From contig NZ_LIVT01000003.1 in NCBI RefSeq assembly GCF_001905905.1, forward strand, positions 759,001-823,000: DNA of 64,000 nt, in the 5' to 3' direction. The translations under genes were made by a program, and so were the position numbers. The notes below the pieces were generated by a model, which was not told the DNA's origin, did no database searches, and was given only the letters and a program-made list of their open reading frames with translations. Shown piece after piece: positions 26,080 through 34,468 of this stretch. The first letter of the stretch is position 1. Every line of letters begins with the position of its first letter. This stretch comes from Streptomyces sp. CB02366 (lineage in GTDB: Bacteria > Actinomycetota > Actinomycetes > Streptomycetales > Streptomycetaceae).

Positions 26080-26290
26080 GTGTCCACGCCCCGGGCGGTG
26101 TCGGAGGGTCTCCCCGGCGGCCCGGCGGGGGGCCGGGTGCTCGGGGAAGGGAGTTCCTGACTCGTCCGGCAGCCGGGGGCGGCGACCGGACTCACAGTGG
26201 CGGGACCGCGCCGGAATCTCACCGGGCTTCCTCCCCTGTCGCCGTCTGGCGATGGCGGCCTGAACGGACCACCGCCTGCATCCTAAGCGG
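26080..26290 (-). promoter_or_regulatory. Cobalamin riboswitch upstream of cobN
   Basis: Read on the minus strand, the leader contains the conserved aptamer core: GGAAGCCCGGTGAGATTCC, then GGCGCGGTCCCGCCACTGTG (the B12 box), then a distal GAGTCAGGAACTCCC segment. Downstream a GGGGCG...CACCCC hairpin and an AGGAAGG element precede the cobN ATG, which fits control by ribosome-site sequestration. Boundaries are approximate to about 20 bases. Confidence 0.92.
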
Positions 26291-26320
26291 CGGGGCGGGG
26301 GCGGGGCAGAGGGCGGGGGG

Positions 26321-26478
26321 CGGTGACCTGTGCCGGGGGCGGCGGCTCGTGCCGGAGGCGGTGGCCTGTTCCGGGAGCGGCGACCTGTTCCGGGAGCGGT
26401 GGCCTGTTCCGGGACAGAGGGCATGGGAGCGGTGGCCTGTTCCGGGAGCGGTGACCTGCCGGGGCAGAGGGCGGGGGA
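26321..26478. repeat. Tandem imperfect 18-19-bp repeats
   Basis: About six units resembling CGGTGGCCTGTTCCGGGAG are arrayed between the cobalamin riboswitch and cobG, interrupted once by CAGAGGGCATGGGAG. The strongest matches are at about 26360-26420 and 26430-26450. They are non-coding, with no identified role. Replication slippage or protein-binding sites are both possible. Confidence 0.7.
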
Positions 26479-26618
26479 GCGGAGGGCCTGCCCGGGGGGG
26501 CGGCGATCCGTGCCCGGGCGGCCCGGCCCTCGGGCGGCCCCGGAGCCCTGATCACTGTCCTCCAGGTCACAGGAGCGGGCCCGCCGATCGGATGGGCGCG
26601 GTCGGTATGCTCGCCGCC

Positions 26619-27971
26619 ATGCCCGATTCCGCCCCCTCGCCCCTTTCCCCGGGCGGCCCGGCCCCCCGCGACGGCGGCGACGCCTGCCCGGGGACGCTGC
26701 GGCTGCACCGGGCCGACGACGGTGCGCTGGCCCGGGTGCGGATCCCCGGCGGGGTGCTGGGCGCGGACGGCGCGGACGCCCTGCTCGCGGCGGCCGACCG
26801 GTTCGGGGACGGCGAACTGCACCTCACCTCGCGGGGCAACGTCCAGCTGCGCGGCCTCGACGCTGAGTGCGGCGGCGGGCTCGCCGAGCTGCTGGCAGCC
26901 GCCGGGCTGCTGCCGTCCGCCGCCCACGAGCGGGCCCGCAACATCGTGGCCTCCCCGCTCGCCGGGCTCGACGGTTCGCCCGCGCTCGGGGAGCATCTGG
27001 CCGAGCTGGACCGGCTGGTGTGCGCGAGCCCGGCCGCGGCGCGGCTCTCCGGCCGCTTCCTCTTCGCCCTGGACGCGGGGCACGGTGACGTGGACGCGCT
27101 CGGCGCGGACGTGACCCTGATCGCGGACGGCGACGGCTTCCTCCTGCGGGTCGGGGCGGGGGACGCGGTGTTCCGGGTTCCGGCCGGGGCGGGCCCGCGC
27201 GCCGCGCTGTCCGCCGCCGAGGCGTTCCTCCGGGCCGCCCGGGACTCCGGCGCCTGGCGCGTGAGCGACCTGCCCGAGGACGTACGGGCGGAGCTGGCGG
27301 GCGCCGTCGCCGCGTCGGCCGGCCCGGCCGTGCACCGCCCCCGTCCGCGCACGGCGACGCCCCCCGCCCCGGGCCCGCACGGTCCCGGCACACCGGCCGG
27401 GCCCGCCCCCGCGGCCCCGGCCCCGGCCCCGGCCCCGGCCGCGGACGGCACTGCGGCCCCGGCCCCGCGAGGCCCCGTCACCGCGATCAGCGTCCACGTT
27501 CCCCTGGGGCGGCTCACCCCCGCCCAGTGGCGGCTGCTCACCACGACGGCCCGGCGGCACGGCGGCGAGCTGCGGCTCACCCCCTGGCGGGGGATCGTCG
27601 TCCCCGGCCCCTTCCCCGGCGCCGGGGCGGCCGACGCGCTCCGCGCTCTGGGGGCGGCCGGGCTGATCGCCTCCCCCGACTCCCCGTGGACCGGCGTCGG
27701 CGCCTGCATCGGCCGTCCCGGCTGCGCGAAGTCGCTGGCCGACGTGCGCGCCCAAGCGGGGGCCGCCGTCGGACCGGTCGGGCGGCTCCCTGTGTACTGG
27801 TCCGGCTGCGAACGCCGCTGCGGCCACCCCCACGGGGAGTGGATCGACGTGGTCGCCACCCCGGACGGGCACCGCATCTCCCACGTGCGGGGAGAGCGGC
27901 GGGATCCGCCGCGGACGGTCCGCGCCGATCCGGAAGCACGCGCGGCAGCGGTGGCCGCCGCCCGCGCCTGA
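26619..27971 (+). CDS. cobG: Precorrin-3B synthase CobG
   Basis: CobG converts precorrin-3A to precorrin-3B using O2, with an Fe4S4 cluster, in aerobic corrin synthesis. The 450-residue protein has the duplicated nitrite/sulfite reductase-like fold. The first ferredoxin-like half contains LHLTSRGNVQLRGL. The second half has CIGRPGC and CERRC, the four-Cys cluster set. The halves are joined by an unusually long Pro/Ala-rich linker (about residues 235-290). ATG codons at 26592 and 26607 are also in frame; none has a clear ribosome site, so 26619 is provisional. It heads the rightward operon cobG-cobH-cobIJ. Confidence 0.88.
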   Translation: MPDSAPSPLSPGGPAPRDGGDACPGTLRLHRADDGALARVRIPGGVLGADGADALLAAADRFGDGELHLTSRGNVQLRGLDAECGGGLAELLAAAGLLPSAAHERARNIVASPLAGLDGSPALGEHLAELDRLVCASPAAARLSGRFLFALDAGHGDVDALGADVTLIADGDGFLLRVGAGDAVFRVPAGAGPRAALSAAEAFLRAARDSGAWRVSDLPEDVRAELAGAVAASAGPAVHRPRPRTATPPAPGPHGPGTPAGPAPAAPAPAPAPAADGTAAPAPRGPVTAISVHVPLGRLTPAQWRLLTTTARRHGGELRLTPWRGIVVPGPFPGAGAADALRALGAAGLIASPDSPWTGVGACIGRPGCAKSLADVRAQAGAAVGPVGRLPVYWSGCERRCGHPHGEWIDVVATPDGHRISHVRGERRDPPRTVRADPEARAAAVAAARA

Positions 27972-28007
27972 GCAGCCGTGGCCCCCTGTGGGCCACCCGT
28001 AGACCCC

Positions 28008-28676
28008 ATGCAGACCGACCCTCCACCGGCAGAAGAAAGCGACAGCACTGTGCACCAGTACGAGAAGGACGGACCGGCGATCTACCGCCAGTCCTTCGCC
28101 ACCATCCGCGCGGAGGCGGATCTGGCCGGGCTGCCCGCCGACGTCAGCCAGGTCGCCGTCCGGATGATCCACGCCTGCGGCATGGTCGACCTCGTACGCG
28201 ACCTCGCGTTCTCGCCGAACGTCGTGGCCGACGCCCGCGCCGCCCTGCGCGCGGGTGCGCCGATCCTCTGCGACGTGGCGATGGTGGCCAGCGGGGTCAC
28301 CCGCAAGCGGCTGCCCGCCGGCAACGACGTGGTGTGCACGCTCTCCGACCCGTCCGTGCCGGAGTTGGCCGCGAAGATGGGCACGACCCGCAGCGCGGCG
28401 GCCCTGGAGCTGTGGCGGGACCGGATGGAGGGCGCGGTCGTGGCCGTGGGCAACGCGCCGACCGCCCTGTTCCGGCTGCTGGAGATGGTCGAGGAGGGCG
28501 CCCCCCGCCCGGCCGCCGTCATCGGCGTCCCGGTCGGCTTCGTCGGCGCGATGGAGTCCAAGGAGGCCCTGGCCGAGCACGCTTCGGGCCTGGAGCACCT
28601 GATCGTCCGGGGCCGGCGCGGCGGCAGTGCGATAGCGGCGGCGGCGCTCAACGCCATCGCGAGCGAGGAGGAGTAG
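28008..28676 (+). CDS. cobH: Precorrin-8X methylmutase CobH
   Basis: CobH moves the C-11 methyl to C-12, giving hydrogenobyrinic acid. The family core is present: [14 protein letters not shown], then VRMIHACGM carrying the catalytic His, then [14 protein letters not shown] and [13 protein letters not shown]. From ATG 28008 it has 222 residues, slightly longer than usual. GTG 28050 (beginning VHQYEKDG, with AGAAGAAAG upstream) would give 208 residues and is an equally credible start. It lies 36 bases after cobG and two bases before the cobIJ start. Confidence 0.92.
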   Translation: MQTDPPPAEESDSTVHQYEKDGPAIYRQSFATIRAEADLAGLPADVSQVAVRMIHACGMVDLVRDLAFSPNVVADARAALRAGAPILCDVAMVASGVTRKRLPAGNDVVCTLSDPSVPELAAKMGTTRSAAALELWRDRMEGAVVAVGNAPTALFRLLEMVEEGAPRPAAVIGVPVGFVGAMESKEALAEHASGLEHLIVRGRRGGSAIAAAALNAIASEEE

Positions 28677-28678
28677 CG

Positions 28679-30196
28679 GTGACTTCTCCGTTGAACGGCA
28701 CCGGCGCGGGCCGGCTCTACGGCGTCGGCCTCGGCCCCGGCGACCCGAACCTGATGACGCTGCGGGCCGTCCGGGCCATCGGCGAGGCGGACGTCGTCGC
28801 GTACCACAGCGCCCGGCACGGCCGCTCGATCGCCCGGTCCATCGCGGCGGAGCACCTGCGGTCCGACCACATCGAGGAACCCCTGGTCTACCCCGTCACG
28901 ACGGAGACCACCGACCATCCGGGCGGCTACCGGGGCGCGTTGGAGGAGTTCTACGAGAAGGCCGCGGCCCGCCTCGCGGCGCACCTGGACGCCGGGCGGA
29001 CCGTCGCGGTCCTCGCCGAGGGCGACCCGATGTTCTACGGCTCGTACATGCACATGCACAAGCGGCTGGCCGACCGGTACGCCACCGAGGTCATCCCGGG
29101 CGTGACGTCCGTCAGCGCGGCGGCGGCCCGGCTCGGCACCCCGCTCGTGGAGGGCGAGGAGATCCTCACGATCCTGCCCGGCACGCTGCCCGAGGAGGAG
29201 CTGACGGCCCGTCTCGCCGCCACGGACACGGCGGTGGTGATGAAGCTGGGGCGGACGTTCCCGGCGGTGCGCGGGGCGTTCGAGGCGTCGGGGCGGCTGG
29301 CCGAGGCCCGCTACGTGGAGCGGGCGACGATGGCCGGGGAGCGCACGGGCGAACTGGCGGACATCGACCCGGCGTCGGTGCCGTACTTCTCGGTGGCGGT
29401 GCTGCCGAGCCGGGTGGACGCGCCGCGCCCCGTCCCCTCCTCGGGCGGCGAGGTCGTGGTCGTCGGCACCGGGCCGGCGGGACCGCTGTGGCTGACGCCC
29501 GAGACGCGCGGGGCGCTCGCCGCCGCCGACGACCTGGTCGGGTACACCACCTATCTGGACCGGGTGCCGGTCCGCCCGGGCCAGGCGCGGCACGGTTCGG
29601 ACAACAAGGTGGAGGCGGAGCGCGCCGAGTTCGCCCTGGACCTGGCGCGGCGCGGCCACCGGGTCGCGGTGGTATCGGGCGGCGACCCCGGGGTCTTCGC
29701 GATGGCGACGGCGGTCCTGGAGGCGGCCTCCCAGGAGGCGTACGCGGACGTCCCCGTCCGGGTCCTGCCCGGCGTCACCGCGGCCAACGCCGCGGCGGCC
29801 CGCGCGGGCGCCCCGCTGGGCCACGACTACGCCACGATCTCGCTCTCGGACCGGCTCAAGCCGTGGGAGGTCATCGCGGAGCGGTTGCGCGCGGCGGCCT
29901 CGGCGGACCTGGTGCTGGCGCTGTACAACCCGGGCTCGAAGTCCCGTACGCGTCAGGTCGGCCAGGCCCGCGACCTGCTGCTGGAGCACCGTTCGCCGGA
30001 CACGCCGGTGGTGCTGGCGCGGGACGTGGGCGGCCCGACGGAGTCCGTGCGTACGGTGCGGCTGGCCGATCTGGACCCGGCGGAGGTGGACATGCGGACG
30101 CTGCTGATCGTGGGGTCGTCGCAGACCCGGTGGGTGCGGCGGGGCGAGGACGGTGAAACGGTCGTGTGGACGCCGCGCCGCTACCCGGAGGCGTAG
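28679..30196 (+). CDS. cobIJ: Fused precorrin-2 C20-methyltransferase / precorrin-3B C17-methyltransferase (CobI-CobJ)
   Basis: Two SAM-dependent tetrapyrrole methylases are joined in one 505-residue chain. The CobI half (about residues 1-250) starts with YGVGLGPGDPNLMTLRAVR and has LAEGDPMFYGS. The CobJ half (about 260-505) has VVVVGTGPAGPLWLT, VSGGDPGVFAMA and ALYNPGSKSRT. The fusion joins C20 methylation of precorrin-2 to C17 methylation with ring contraction, on either side of the CobG step. GTG 28679 follows the cobH stop by two bases. The fusion is familiar in Streptomyces. The last codons are part of a 19-bp repeat shared with the end of cobK. Confidence 0.94.
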   Translation: MTSPLNGTGAGRLYGVGLGPGDPNLMTLRAVRAIGEADVVAYHSARHGRSIARSIAAEHLRSDHIEEPLVYPVTTETTDHPGGYRGALEEFYEKAAARLAAHLDAGRTVAVLAEGDPMFYGSYMHMHKRLADRYATEVIPGVTSVSAAAARLGTPLVEGEEILTILPGTLPEEELTARLAATDTAVVMKLGRTFPAVRGAFEASGRLAEARYVERATMAGERTGELADIDPASVPYFSVAVLPSRVDAPRPVPSSGGEVVVVGTGPAGPLWLTPETRGALAAADDLVGYTTYLDRVPVRPGQARHGSDNKVEAERAEFALDLARRGHRVAVVSGGDPGVFAMATAVLEAASQEAYADVPVRVLPGVTAANAAAARAGAPLGHDYATISLSDRLKPWEVIAERLRAAASADLVLALYNPGSKSRTRQVGQARDLLLEHRSPDTPVVLARDVGGPTESVRTVRLADLDPAEVDMRTLLIVGSSQTRWVRRGEDGETVVWTPRRYPEA

Positions 30197-30318
30197 GGCC
30201 GCGTCCGGAGGCGTAGGGCCGCGTCCGGAGGCGGCGCCGTTGTCCACAGGCGTGGACCCGTGCCGCTGCCCGGAGGCGTAGCACCGCATCCGAGCAGCGG
30301 CGCCGCTACCCGGAGGCG
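30175..30318. repeat. Repeats linking the 3' ends of cobIJ and cobK
   Basis: GCGCCGCTACCCGGAGGCG occurs perfectly at 30175-30193 (last codons of cobIJ) and 30300-30318 (antisense to the last codons of cobK). Between them the 20-base unit CCGGAGGCGTAGGGCCGCGT is tandemly repeated at 30185 and 30205, with partial copies near 30225 and 30270. Confidence 0.85.
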
Positions 30319-31076
30319 CAGGGCCTCTCGCCCAGCCAGGCCACGGCCTCCTCGGGTGTCGCGGCCACCGGCACCCCTTCCGGTACCGGTGGCCGCCGGA
30401 CCACGACGACGGGAATCCCGGCCTCGCGGGCGGCGGTGAGCTTGGGCGCGGTGGCGTCCCCGCCGCTGTCCTTGGTCACCAGTACGTCGATCCGGTGGCG
30501 GCGGAGGAGCTCCCGCTCCCCGTCGAGGGTGAACGGACCCCGGTCGAGCAGGACTTCCGTCCGGGCCGGGCAGGGCGGCTCGGGGGCGTCGACGGAGCGC
30601 ACGAGGAACCACAGGGGGTCGAGGTCCGCCCCCGCGAAGGCGGCGAGCCCCATCCGCCCGGTGGTGAGGAAGACCCGTGTGCCGAGGGCGGGCAGCAGCC
30701 CGGCGGCCTCGGCGAGCGTTCCGGCGGAGTGCCAGCGGTCGCCGTCCCGGGCGGCCCAGCCGGGCCGGCGGAGGGCGAGGAGGGGAACATGGGTCTGAGC
30801 GGCGGCCTCGGCCGCGTTCCGGCTCATGGTCGCGGCGAAGGGGTGGGTGGCATCGACGAGCGCGTCGACCCGGTGTTCGCGGAGCCACGCCGCGAGCCCG
30901 CCGGGCCCCCCGAATCCGCCGACCCGCACGTCGCCGGGCGGCAGGCGGGGCGCGGCGACCCGCCCGGCGAGCGAGGAGGTGACCCGGACGCGCCGGTCAC
31001 CGGCATGGTTGCCGGTCAGGGCCTCGGCCAGCCGGCGGGCCTCGGTGGTTCCCCCCAGTACGAGAACGTGCATCAT
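30306..31076 (-). CDS. cobK: Precorrin-6A reductase CobK
   Basis: CobK uses NADPH to reduce precorrin-6A to dihydro-precorrin-6. The 256-residue protein opens with MMHVLVLGGTTEARRLAEAL, the family's nucleotide-binding start. Other matches are DALVDATHPFAATMSRNA and the C-terminal VTKDSGGDATAPKL. It is divergent from cbiD with only 19 bases between the two ATG codons, so the promoters must overlap the neighbouring coding regions or be shared. It converges on cobIJ, with a repeat-rich gap of 109 bases. Confidence 0.93.
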   Translation of the reverse strand: MMHVLVLGGTTEARRLAEALTGNHAGDRRVRVTSSLAGRVAAPRLPPGDVRVGGFGGPGGLAAWLREHRVDALVDATHPFAATMSRNAAEAAAQTHVPLLALRRPGWAARDGDRWHSAGTLAEAAGLLPALGTRVFLTTGRMGLAAFAGADLDPLWFLVRSVDAPEPPCPARTEVLLDRGPFTLDGERELLRRHRIDVLVTKDSGGDATAPKLTAAREAGIPVVVVRRPPVPEGVPVAATPEEAVAWLGERPCASG

Positions 31077-31095
31077 CGTCGGAACGGACTCTTTC

Positions 31096-32253
31096 ATGAA
31101 CGCTGAGGCGTGGGGCGTGGACGGCGGTACGGCCGCGGCGGGCGGCGGGCCCGAGGGCGGTCGCCGTGCCCAACTCAAACACACCGGCCTGCGCCCCGGC
31201 TGGACGACCGGCGCCTGTGCGACGGCGGCGACGACGGCCGCGTACACGGCCCTGCTGACCGGCGACTTCCCGGACCCGGTGACCATCACGCTGCCGAAGG
31301 GGCTGACGCCCGCGTTCGCGCTGGCGGTGGAGGAGCTGGCGGCCGGGCGGGAGGCGGCGACCGCCGGGGTGGTGAAGGACGCGGGCGACGACCCGGACGT
31401 GACGCACGGGGCGCTGGTGCGTTCGACGGTGCGGAGGCTGCCGCCCGGGTCCGGGGTGGTGTTCCGGGCGGGCCCGGGCGTGGGCACGGTCACCCTGCCC
31501 GGCCTGCCGCTGGAGGTCGGGGAGCCGGCGGTGAACCCGGTGCCGCGCCGGTTGATGCGCGAGCACGTCGAGCGGGTGGCGGCGGAGCACGGCGCGGCGG
31601 GCGACGTGGAGATCACGCTCTCGGTCGACCACGGCGAGGAGATCGCCCGCTCCACCTGGAACGGGCGCCTCGGCATCCTCGGCGGCCTGTCGATCCTCGG
31701 CACGACGGGGGTGGTCGTCCCCTACTCCTGTTCGGCGTGGATCGACTCGATCCGCCGGGGCGTGGACGTGGCGAGGGCGGCGGGCCTGACCCATGTGGCG
31801 GGCTGCACGGGCTCGACCTCGGAGCGGACGGTGGCCGCGGAGTACGGGCTGCCGGAGATCGCGCTGTTGGACATGGGCGACTTCGCGGGCGCGGTCCTGA
31901 AGTACGTACGCCGGCACCCGGTCGACCGCCTCACGATCTGCGGCGGCTTCGCCAAGCTCTCCAAGCTCGCGGCGGGCCACCTGGACCTCCACTCGGCCCG
32001 CTCCCAGGTGGACAAGCCCTTCCTCGCCGACCTGGCCCGCCGGGGCGGCGCCGACGACGGCCTGGCGTCGAGGATCGCCACCGCCAACACGGGCCTGGAG
32101 GCCCTGCGCCTGTGCGAGGCGGCGGGTGTCCCCCTGGGCGACCTGGTGGCCTCCCGCGCCCGCGACGAGGCCCTGGCGGTCCTGCGGGGCGCCCCGGTCG
32201 CGGTGGACGTGATCTGTATCGACCGGGCGGGGGCGGTGGTGGGGAGGGGGTAG
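31096..32253 (+). CDS. cbiD: Cobalt-precorrin-5B C1-methyltransferase-family protein CbiD
   Basis: The 385-residue protein has the CbiD hallmarks: RPGWTTGACATAATTAAY near residue 34, then GTTGVVVPYSCSAW and ICGGFAKLSKLAAGHLDLHS. CbiD methylates C-1 and is the anaerobic-pathway counterpart of CobF. Its presence beside aerobic-type CobG and CobN gives a mixed gene set; how the C-1 step runs in this host is not shown by sequence. The N-terminal 30 residues are Gly/Ala-rich and may not be translated. Start ATG 31096, divergent from cobK. Confidence 0.92.
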   Translation: MNAEAWGVDGGTAAAGGGPEGGRRAQLKHTGLRPGWTTGACATAATTAAYTALLTGDFPDPVTITLPKGLTPAFALAVEELAAGREAATAGVVKDAGDDPDVTHGALVRSTVRRLPPGSGVVFRAGPGVGTVTLPGLPLEVGEPAVNPVPRRLMREHVERVAAEHGAAGDVEITLSVDHGEEIARSTWNGRLGILGGLSILGTTGVVVPYSCSAWIDSIRRGVDVARAAGLTHVAGCTGSTSERTVAAEYGLPEIALLDMGDFAGAVLKYVRRHPVDRLTICGGFAKLSKLAAGHLDLHSARSQVDKPFLADLARRGGADDGLASRIATANTGLEALRLCEAAGVPLGDLVASRARDEALAVLRGAPVAVDVICIDRAGAVVGRG

Positions 32254-32510
32254 GGGGCCGCGGTCCGGTGTATGGCCGGGCGGGCGCCGGGCGGCGCGGC
32301 GTACAGCACGCGTGCAGCACGAGGGGGAGGGCGATGCGGAGGCCGATGGCGATGCTTCACGCCCCAGAAGGTGTCAGTCATACGGTCTACGCTGCGCAGA
32401 GGCTGTTGCCATCTGGGCCCATGAGGCTGGACGCTGTCCTCCCGAGGCGGTTTCGCCCCTGTCAGGGCACTTGCGCCGCCCGGCGAGCTGCTACCCGATA
32501 GGTTCATCCC

Positions 32511-33734
32511 ATGCCCGGCCGCCTTCTGGAACTGCATGTCGAAAACTTCCGCAGCCTTCGCGATGTGACGATCCCCCTCGGGCCGCTCACCGTCCTCGTG
32601 GGCCCGAACGGCGTGGGCAAATCGAACGTACTCAAGGTGTTCGACTTCCTCGCGGCGATCATCCGCACCGACCTGCAGCCCGCGCTCGACGAGCGCGGCG
32701 GGTTCGACGAAGTGGCCTTCTGGGGCGGCGACAAAGTACCGACTTCCATGGCCATCAAACTCAAAGCGGACTGGACGACGCATGCGAGCGCGAAAGCCCC
32801 GGACGAGTACTCGCTGATCATTCGTCGGCGCTCCTCACCCGGAAACCGCGATGCCTACACCTTGTCGCGTCAGGAGAGCTTCCAGTTCAAGCGGACTCAA
32901 GGACGAGGGCGTCGCATCACCATTTCCGGCGATGAGGCCCGAGTCGTGGACCGGCGAGCCGGCCGCGAGTCCGACGGGGGAAAGTTCGGAATCCAACGGC
33001 TGAGCAGCGGTCTGTCCACCCTGCCCCGCTTGGGGCGGAGCGACGGCGGGGAAGAAGTGACGAGAGTCGCGGACCGTCTGTCGTCCTTCAGGGTCTTCGA
33101 TGTGGACGTGACCGCGGCCCGGCAGCCCACGCGCACCCACTCGATCAACGCCGGGCGCCTGGAACCGCGCGCGGAGAATCTGGCGGCGTTCCTGATCCGG
33201 CTCAGCACGAACGAGGAGCGCTGGGACCATCTGACCAGTGATGCGCGCCGCATTCTCCCGCAGTTGGACGCCATCGAGTTCGAGCAGGTCGGCGGCTTCG
33301 CGGACCGGCTGGCGGTGGTACTCCGCGAACGCGGTCTGCGACGGCCCACCCCCCTGGCCGACGCCTCGTTCGGAACGGTACGTCTCCTGGGCCTGCTGGC
33401 GATGCTCTACGATCCGCACCCCCCCGCCCTGACCTGTGTCGAAGAGATCGACCACGGTCTTCACCCCCAAGCGCTCGAACTCATCGTGGAACGCATGAGG
33501 GAGGCATCGGCCCGCACGCAGTTCATCGTGGCGACCCACTCCCCGGCACTCGTCGACCGGTTGGAGCCCCACGAGTTCATCGTGTGCGACCGGGATGACG
33601 ACGGTGCGTCCATCATTCCCGCTCTGACAACGGACGAGATCCGGACGATCGTCGCGGAGACGGGCGATCAGCCTCTCGGTGAGCTGTGGTTCTCCGGTGT
33701 GCTGGGGGGCGACCTGACGGAGGACGAACTGTGA
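32511..33734 (+). CDS. AAA-family (AAA15/AAA_21-like) ATPase of a putative two-gene defence module
   Basis: The 407-residue ATPase is of the RecF/OLD/ABC type. LLELHVENFRSLRDVTIPLG leads to Walker A GPNGVGKS at residues 31-38. The C-terminal half has a Walker B strand ending VEEIDHGLHP (Glu311, Glu312, Asp314) and the switch ATHSPAL (His343). Such ATPases without a nuclease domain commonly pair with a separate effector in anti-phage systems (PARIS AriA, Septu PtuA). The next gene overlaps its stop as GTGA. The pair sits between cobalamin genes yet has no link to that pathway, suggesting insertion. The middle (about 100-260) would be the dimer arm. No transmembrane or nuclease motif is seen. 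Confidence 0.85.
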   Translation: MPGRLLELHVENFRSLRDVTIPLGPLTVLVGPNGVGKSNVLKVFDFLAAIIRTDLQPALDERGGFDEVAFWGGDKVPTSMAIKLKADWTTHASAKAPDEYSLIIRRRSSPGNRDAYTLSRQESFQFKRTQGRGRRITISGDEARVVDRRAGRESDGGKFGIQRLSSGLSTLPRLGRSDGGEEVTRVADRLSSFRVFDVDVTAARQPTRTHSINAGRLEPRAENLAAFLIRLSTNEERWDHLTSDARRILPQLDAIEFEQVGGFADRLAVVLRERGLRRPTPLADASFGTVRLLGLLAMLYDPHPPALTCVEEIDHGLHPQALELIVERMREASARTQFIVATHSPALVDRLEPHEFIVCDRDDDGASIIPALTTDEIRTIVAETGDQPLGELWFSGVLGGDLTEDEL

Positions 33735-34405
33735 GTCGCCGACGGACGCACAAGCCGTCGAACCGAGGGGTCGTCGTCCTCGCGGGCGAGAGTGCGAACG
33801 ACCGCCGCATGCTCGCTGCTTTCATCAAGGCCGCACATCCCGATCTCGCGTCCGCCGTCACCCTCACCGAGATCACCGACCCGGTGCGGTTGCGGAAGAA
33901 GTCGGGTCCCGACCTGGCTATGGCCGCGAGCACTCTGGTCAGCAAGGCCCGCGGCAAGGCCCGCCTGAAGGCGGGCGACTTCGTCGGGATCGCCGTACAC
34001 GAGGACATGGACTCCTGCCCCGGGCCTGCCTACGACGCGGCGCGCAAGGCCGTTTCGGCCGCGTTGGGCAAGGCAGCCGGCACCGCCTCCTCCGTATACG
34101 CGCTCGCCGCCGCCGAATCCGAAGCCTGGCTTCTCCTCTTCCCGAAGGCATTTACGCTGCACCGGTCTTCCTGGAAGATTCCGGCGACGTGGAAAGGCAA
34201 GGACAGCGGGCGGCGCCGGACGCCGAAGGAGGACCTGGAAGGTCTCCTCACGAGCCCACGCTTCCGGGAGAGCGACGGACCGGAGATCGTGTCTGCGGCT
34301 CTGGCACAGGGACTGCTCGACAAGCCCGAGGGCTCGAACCGTTCCTACCAGGAATTCATCACGGACATCCGCGGCTGGGAAGCCCCCCGTCCGCCAGGAC
34401 GCTGA
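33731..34405 (+). CDS. TOPRIM-like (DUF4276/RloB/AriB-type) putative effector partner of the ATPase
   Basis: The 224-residue protein starts at GTG 33731, overlapping the ATPase stop. Its pattern fits an OLD-like TOPRIM fold. A first strand VVVLAGESANDRRML carries Glu20. A later strand FVGIAVHEDMD provides Asp92 and Asp94 as the DxD pair. AAAESEAWLLLFP follows, as in DUF4276 and RloB proteins, which are regularly encoded beside AAA ATPases. By analogy with AriB and OLD nucleases it may be a metal-dependent nuclease released or activated by the ATPase. Family assignment is by motif reading only. The C-terminal Arg/Lys-rich segment (WKGKDSGRRRTPKE) could contact nucleic acid. Confidence 0.65.
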   Translation: MSRRRTHKPSNRGVVVLAGESANDRRMLAAFIKAAHPDLASAVTLTEITDPVRLRKKSGPDLAMAASTLVSKARGKARLKAGDFVGIAVHEDMDSCPGPAYDAARKAVSAALGKAAGTASSVYALAAAESEAWLLLFPKAFTLHRSSWKIPATWKGKDSGRRRTPKEDLEGLLTSPRFRESDGPEIVSAALAQGLLDKPEGSNRSYQEFITDIRGWEAPRPPGR

Positions 34406-34468
34406 CGCCGGTCCTGCGGTCCGCCGAGTCGGAAGAACCAAGACGCGGGCCTGTCCGGGCTCGGCCCG

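Noticed and set aside
22326..26590. Very long plus-strand frame opposite cobN leading into cobG
   Set aside because: It is the antisense of cobN and has no matching family. Only the portion from about 26592 onward (cobG) is real.
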